From NCBI RefSeq assembly GCF_028890485.2, contig NZ_JARCHV010000001.1, positions 1,461,698-1,525,697 of the forward strand: a DNA stretch of 64,000 nucleotides. The letters are read 5' to 3'. Position numbers and translations under genes: made by a program. This stretch comes from Planococcus sp. SK3692 (GTDB taxonomy: Bacteria; Bacillota; Bacilli; Bacillales_A; Planococcaceae). Below the pieces are notes generated by a model. The model saw only the letters and a list, made by a program, of their open reading frames with translations. It was not told where the DNA came from and made no database searches. Each line of letters begins with the position of its first letter. Positions within the stretch are counted from its first letter, which is position 1. Positions 60,562-64,000 of this stretch are shown piece after piece.

Positions 60562-61854
60562 TTAATAATTTCGATTTTCTTGCCGGTTATCGGCTTTGTA
60601 CGTAAACTCCAGTTCCACGGTCGTCTTGGGGTGGATCCTCACGACGAATTCCACTTTCGAACTGCTTTTGCGTTCATAATCGTGGCTCGACGACTCCATT
60701 TCCCAAATGGGTTCAAAAATAACATGTTCGACCAGTAAACGGATGCTTTCCGCCTTATCATTTTCGAGTTTATATACATAGGTGATGTATTCGTGGACAC
60801 CATGCTTTTCGCGCATTTTTTCGTAGCTGTCACTGGTGATGTCCATCGCTTTTCCAACGTGGACGCGCAGGTTTTTCCCGGGCGCTGTATGTTCGATGCG
60901 ATCTTCGCCCGTGAAAAACAGTTCATCCGAATCCCCCGATTCGTATACTTTTACAACGCCTTCCGGCAGCGGCATTCCGATCCCGTTCTCGCTCGAGTTG
61001 GAGAATTCGAGCTGGATATCGGCATGTGAATCGCCCGAGCACACTTGATAAGCACGTTTAAATTCCATGCCGTGTGCAGAGAATAGCGATAGCTGCTTGA
61101 GCTGTTCGTTCATGACGGTGACCGGACGGTTGATCCGGTAGACAAAACGGTCCGCCAACACTTCTGTTGTAATGACCGACTCTTGCATGCGCGAATACAA
61201 GACCGGTGAATCGCCATTATTCATCTCCTGTTCTCGGCGAACATCGCCCGCCACCAAAGTAAGTTGTGCCTTTTCGTAATGTGCACCGCTATGATTCAGG
61301 ATTTTCACCCAGCCATCAAATTGAAACTGGTTATCTTTGATTTCCAATGTGTAATGGGCATGCCATTCCAAGCTTTTCGTCAAATACGATACATTGATTT
61401 CCTGGTCCACCACAGCCGGCGCTATTTTCCAAACGAACGCCGGCTTCAGCAATAAGCCGTCAGGCAATGCTGAAAGAATCAGTTCCCCGGACGGATCGAT
61501 GACGATTTCTTTTGTATCGGCACGTTCGCCGATGATGCACTCTGACACGCTAAGCAGGCGCATTTCCAGTTCTTCCCCAGTTTCGTTATTGCGCACATGG
61601 ACGTGGCGATTGATGTAGCGTTCCAACAACTTCCCTTTGCTGACCAAGTCATAATCATAATTTTGCTCCAGGACGTCGATCCCTTTCACAATGATTGAAT
61701 CCGTCTCCACCCGTTCAGCAACGTCCAAAAATTGCACTTCCTCTACCGGCCCGTCCGATTTCAAATAACGCCTCTCCCGCACAAGCGCAAATCCCCCGTT
61801 ATACGCCGCCACCGATAAATGTTTCTGCTGGCTTCGTGTAGACTGCAGTTTCAT
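60562..61854 (-). CDS. DUF4139 domain protein
   Basis: A 430-residue DUF4139 protein. The start SVAAYNGGFALVRERRYLKSDGPVEEVQFLDVAERVETDSI is the typical N-terminal part. YLTKSLEWHAHYTLEI near residue 150 is the conserved Trp strand motif, and MPLPEGVVKVYESGDSDELFFTGEDRIEHTAPGKNLRVHVGKAMDI near 290 is the last shared block. It is all-beta, with no signal peptide or membrane helix visible, so probably cytosolic. Function unknown. It forms an operon with tspO (gap 18 bases). Confidence 0.85.
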   Translation of the reverse strand: MKLQSTRSQQKHLSVAAYNGGFALVRERRYLKSDGPVEEVQFLDVAERVETDSIIVKGIDVLEQNYDYDLVSKGKLLERYINRHVHVRNNETGEELEMRLLSVSECIIGERADTKEIVIDPSGELILSALPDGLLLKPAFVWKIAPAVVDQEINVSYLTKSLEWHAHYTLEIKDNQFQFDGWVKILNHSGAHYEKAQLTLVAGDVRREQEMNNGDSPVLYSRMQESVITTEVLADRFVYRINRPVTVMNEQLKQLSLFSAHGMEFKRAYQVCSGDSHADIQLEFSNSSENGIGMPLPEGVVKVYESGDSDELFFTGEDRIEHTAPGKNLRVHVGKAMDITSDSYEKMREKHGVHEYITYVYKLENDKAESIRLLVEHVIFEPIWEMESSSHDYERKSSSKVEFVVRIHPKTTVELEFTYKADNRQENRNY

Positions 61855-61969
61855 GACAACCGCTCCTTTGTGAATCGATTATTCATTCAGGCTACTCATT
61901 TCTTTCACCTTAGCACATCCAGCATGGAACCGACTATTAATAGTTGAATATTCAGTCATATAATTAAAG

Positions 61970-62010
61970 AAAAAACCCACTCCGGACATCATCTTCCGAA
62001 ATGGGTTTTC
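61970..62010 (-). terminator. intrinsic terminator overlapping a CDS end
   Basis: AAAACCCA-TTTCGGA pairs with TCCGGA-TGGGTTTT on the minus strand and a T-run follows. The TGA stop of the 61989-62207 gene is in the loop. Confidence 0.8.
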
Positions 62011-62207
62011 AAATAAGTGATGGTTTCAATGCGCGCTTCTTCTGTCAGCGGCGATTTCTTTTCGTGGATCAATTCGCCGTAAAGCAATTCTCCCCAAAAA
62101 CGGACCTCGCCTTCAACTGTTGTCCCAGCTTCTGCATCCACCACTTTCAATTGAATATAGAGAGATTGGCCTTGTTCGACATAATCCACAATTTGAACCG
62201 TCGTCAT
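61989..62207 (-). CDS. small hypothetical protein coupled to fhs
   Basis: A 72-residue protein, [19 protein letters not shown] at the start, then an acidic beta-rich middle (DAEAGTTVEGEVRFWGELLYGEL) and a helix-like end (TEEARIETITYLKTHFGR). Its ATG shares one base with the fhs stop (TAATG) and has no clear ribosome site of its own, so it must rely on termination-reinitiation. Its stop lies in the terminator loop. No family is recognised; partnership with folate metabolism is inference from position. Confidence 0.6.
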   Translation of the reverse strand: MTTVQIVDYVEQGQSLYIQLKVVDAEAGTTVEGEVRFWGELLYGELIHEKKSPLTEEARIETITYLKTHFGR

Positions 62208-63871
62208 TAGAACAAACCGAGCGCTTGCCCATCTTCCGCCACATCCATATTGAGCGCAGCAGGCGATTTCGGCAAGCCGGGCATCGTCATGATATCTCCT
62301 GTCAGGCAAACGATGAATCCTGCCCCAAGTTTCGGGATCAGTTCGCGGATCGTCACGGTAAAGCCTTCCGGGCGCCCCAGCAGTTTCGGCTGGTCAGACA
62401 AGGAATACTGGGTTTTCGCCATACAGATCGGCAACGCGTCCCAGCCGTATTTTTTCAGTTCGGCCAATTGCTTGTGTGCTTTATCCGTCAATTGAACATC
62501 CGCGCCGCCGTATACTTTCTGCACGATCGTCCGCAGCTTTTCTTCGACGGCATCTTCTTCTGCATACAGATAAGTGAAATCAGCGCCTTTGTCGAGTTGG
62601 CGTTTGACCAGTGCCGCGAGATCAAGTCCGCCAGCACCGCCTTTGCCCCATACTTCCGTCAGCGCAATCGCGACGCCTTCCTTTTCCGCCCAGTCCATCA
62701 CTTGCGCGAGTTCCGCATCGCCGTCTCCGGTAAAGCGATTGAGTGCTACGACCGGCTCGATGCCGAACTGGCGGATCGTCTCCACATGCTTCGCCAAATT
62801 GACGATGCCGCGGCGCACCGCATCCGCGTCTTCTGCACTGAGCTCTTTCTTATCGACACCTCCGTGCATTTTCAGCGCTCGCACCGTCGCAACGATGACA
62901 ACTGCATCCGGATGGAATCCGCCTTTGCGCGATTTGATGTGCATGAATTTCTCAGCGCCAAGGTCCGCCCCGAAGCCGGCTTCTGTGACGACCACATCCG
63001 CCAGGCTTCTTGCCGTATTCGTCGCCATCAAGGAGTTGCAGCCGTGGGCGATGTTCGCAAACGGGCCGCCGTGAATGATTGCTGGCGTTCCTTCGATCGT
63101 CTGCACCAAATTCGGCTTGAATGCTTCTTTCAAGAGTAGCGCGAGCGCACCTTGTGCTTCTAGGTCCCTGACCGTGACGGGCTCGCGGTCATACGTATAG
63201 CCGATGACCATGCGGGCCAAGCGTTCTTTCAAGTCTTCGCGAGACGTGGCGAGGCACAGCACCGCCATGATTTCAGATGCGACCGTGATATCGAAACCAT
63301 CTTCACGCGGCACGCCTTGCGCAGGGCCACCGAGACCAATCGTCACGTGGCGCAGCGCCCGGTCGTTCATATCCAGTGCGCGCTTCCATGTAATGCGACG
63401 CGGATCGATGCGAAGTGCATTTCCCTGGTGCAAATGGTTATCGATCAATGCAGCGAGCGCATTATTTGCTGAAGTGATGGCATGGATATCGCCCGTAAAA
63501 TGAAGGTTGATGTCTTCCATCGGCAACACTTGCGCAAAGCCGCCGCCTGTCGCGCCGCCTTTAACGCCCATGACCGGTCCGAGAGAAGGTTCTCGAAGCG
63601 CCACCATGACCGACTCGCCGCTTCTTTTCAAAGCATCCGCCAAGCCAACGGTCACCGTCGATTTGCCTTCGCCTGCCGGTGTCGGGCTGATCGCTGTTAC
63701 AAGCACAACTTTCCCGTCAGCAGTTGTTTTCGGCAGTTTATCCACATCGATTTTCGCTTTATATTTCCCGTATAATTCCAAAGCGTCTTCCGCAATCCCA
63801 GCTTGCTGTGCAATTTCCTGGATCGGCCGGATCGCCGCTTCTTTTGCAATCGTCAAATCGGTCATCGCCAT
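62207..63871 (-). CDS. fhs: formate-tetrahydrofolate ligase
   Basis: A protein of about 554 residues making 10-formyl-THF from formate, THF and ATP. The ATP loop [18 protein letters not shown] lies near residue 66. [37 protein letters not shown] follows near 100, [13 protein letters not shown] near 175, and [17 protein letters not shown] near 270. The end [19 protein letters not shown] is diagnostic. Start choice is uncertain: ATG 63871 has a weak GGGA nearby, and ATG 63865 is two codons later. It feeds purine and thymidylate synthesis and may act with the coupled small gene. Confidence 0.96.
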   Translation of the reverse strand: MAMTDLTIAKEAAIRPIQEIAQQAGIAEDALELYGKYKAKIDVDKLPKTTADGKVVLVTAISPTPAGEGKSTVTVGLADALKRSGESVMVALREPSLGPVMGVKGGATGGGFAQVLPMEDINLHFTGDIHAITSANNALAALIDNHLHQGNALRIDPRRITWKRALDMNDRALRHVTIGLGGPAQGVPREDGFDITVASEIMAVLCLATSREDLKERLARMVIGYTYDREPVTVRDLEAQGALALLLKEAFKPNLVQTIEGTPAIIHGGPFANIAHGCNSLMATNTARSLADVVVTEAGFGADLGAEKFMHIKSRKGGFHPDAVVIVATVRALKMHGGVDKKELSAEDADAVRRGIVNLAKHVETIRQFGIEPVVALNRFTGDGDAELAQVMDWAEKEGVAIALTEVWGKGGAGGLDLAALVKRQLDKGADFTYLYAEEDAVEEKLRTIVQKVYGGADVQLTDKAHKQLAELKKYGWDALPICMAKTQYSLSDQPKLLGRPEGFTVTIRELIPKLGAGFIVCLTGDIMTMPGLPKSPAALNMDVAEDGQALGLF

Positions 63872-63962
63872 GCATAGTCCCAACTTTCAATTTTTCTTCC
63901 CATTATAAACGGGATGCCGGAAAACACAAGCCTGCCAATATCCCGAAAATTCCTCAGCCATA

Positions 63963-63993
63963 TAAAAAAACGCACCCGCATTTGGGTGCGTTT
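63963..63993 (-). terminator. terminator of a leftward gene beyond the window
   Basis: The perfect stem AAACGCACCC/GGGTGCGTTT has its T-run on the minus strand only, so it ends a minus-strand gene located right of base 64000. Confidence 0.8.
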
Positions 63994-64000
63994 GGTCAGA

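Noticed and set aside
62120..63139. Long open frame of 339 codons on the plus strand
   Set aside because: It is antisense to fhs, whose protein is fully conserved. The frame has Arg/Phe/His-rich composition typical of reverse-strand shadows and no ribosome site.

Overview
The window reads as chromosomal DNA of a low- to mid-GC Gram-positive bacterium, most likely a member of the Planococcaceae (Planococcus/Planomicrobium type). The reasons are strong AGGAGG-type ribosome binding sites, many TTG starts, many Bacillus-type small genes (ytoQ, ypsA, ykvI, DUF3219, DUF3006, YflT), a glgBCDAP glycogen operon, a guanine riboswitch in front of xpt-pbuX, a LexA-type SOS box and a sigma-B-type promoter. 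Naming the genus is inference. There is no rRNA, tRNA, CRISPR array, prophage or intact insertion sequence. Gene density is high and the layout is that of a housekeeping and catabolic region.

Layout from left to right: the tail of an unknown gene and a CoA-transferase (1-1410); a small membrane protein; the sbcD-sbcC repair nuclease operon, divergent from a small WYL-like gene, both with LexA-type boxes (1557-6476); ytoQ; an 800-base non-coding stretch holding a structured repeat (6984-7790); a DUF4870 protein; a three-gene operon of a Cys-Cys-ending small protein, an ArsA-type ATPase and a quinone-reductase-like enzyme (8172-10381); cstA; a five-gene acyl-CoA/2-ketoacid operon behind a perfect palindromic operator and a cre site (12332-17897); threonine dehydratase; ypsA; a BCCT transporter; glutamate dehydrogenase; a catalase-related peroxidase; and several small unknowns.

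The middle holds an ATP-grasp protein, a PaaI thioesterase, a non-coding gap with an orphan terminator (27340-27890), pepF, an NCS2 permease, an LLM flavin enzyme, a metallo-hydrolase, a YflT stress protein with a sigma-B-like promoter, the YkvI transporter with a cre site, a DUF3006 plus ComEC-like lipoprotein pair, and the glycogen operon glgB-glgC-glgD-glgA-glgP, which runs on into an SDR that lacks the catalytic lysine. The right third holds a SCO lipoprotein pair, a lactonase, shikimate kinase, an acetamidase with an internal zinc-ribbon motif, a transporter-like membrane protein, two proline dehydrogenase paralogues, a ring-cleaving dioxygenase, a degenerate site-2-protease-like membrane protein, an exported esterase, the guanine-riboswitch xpt-pbuX operon, a second copy of the structured repeat, a thioesterase, tspO, a DUF4139 protein and fhs.

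Taken together the genes serve carbon storage and overflow (glycogen, CstA, CcpA-type sites), fatty-acid/acyl-CoA and amino-acid catabolism (glutamate, proline, threonine), purine salvage and stress or DNA repair. The least explained items are the dispersed repeat whose hairpins show compensatory changes between its two copies, the Cys-Cys/ArsA operon, the degenerate protease, and the orphan-terminator gap upstream of pepF.
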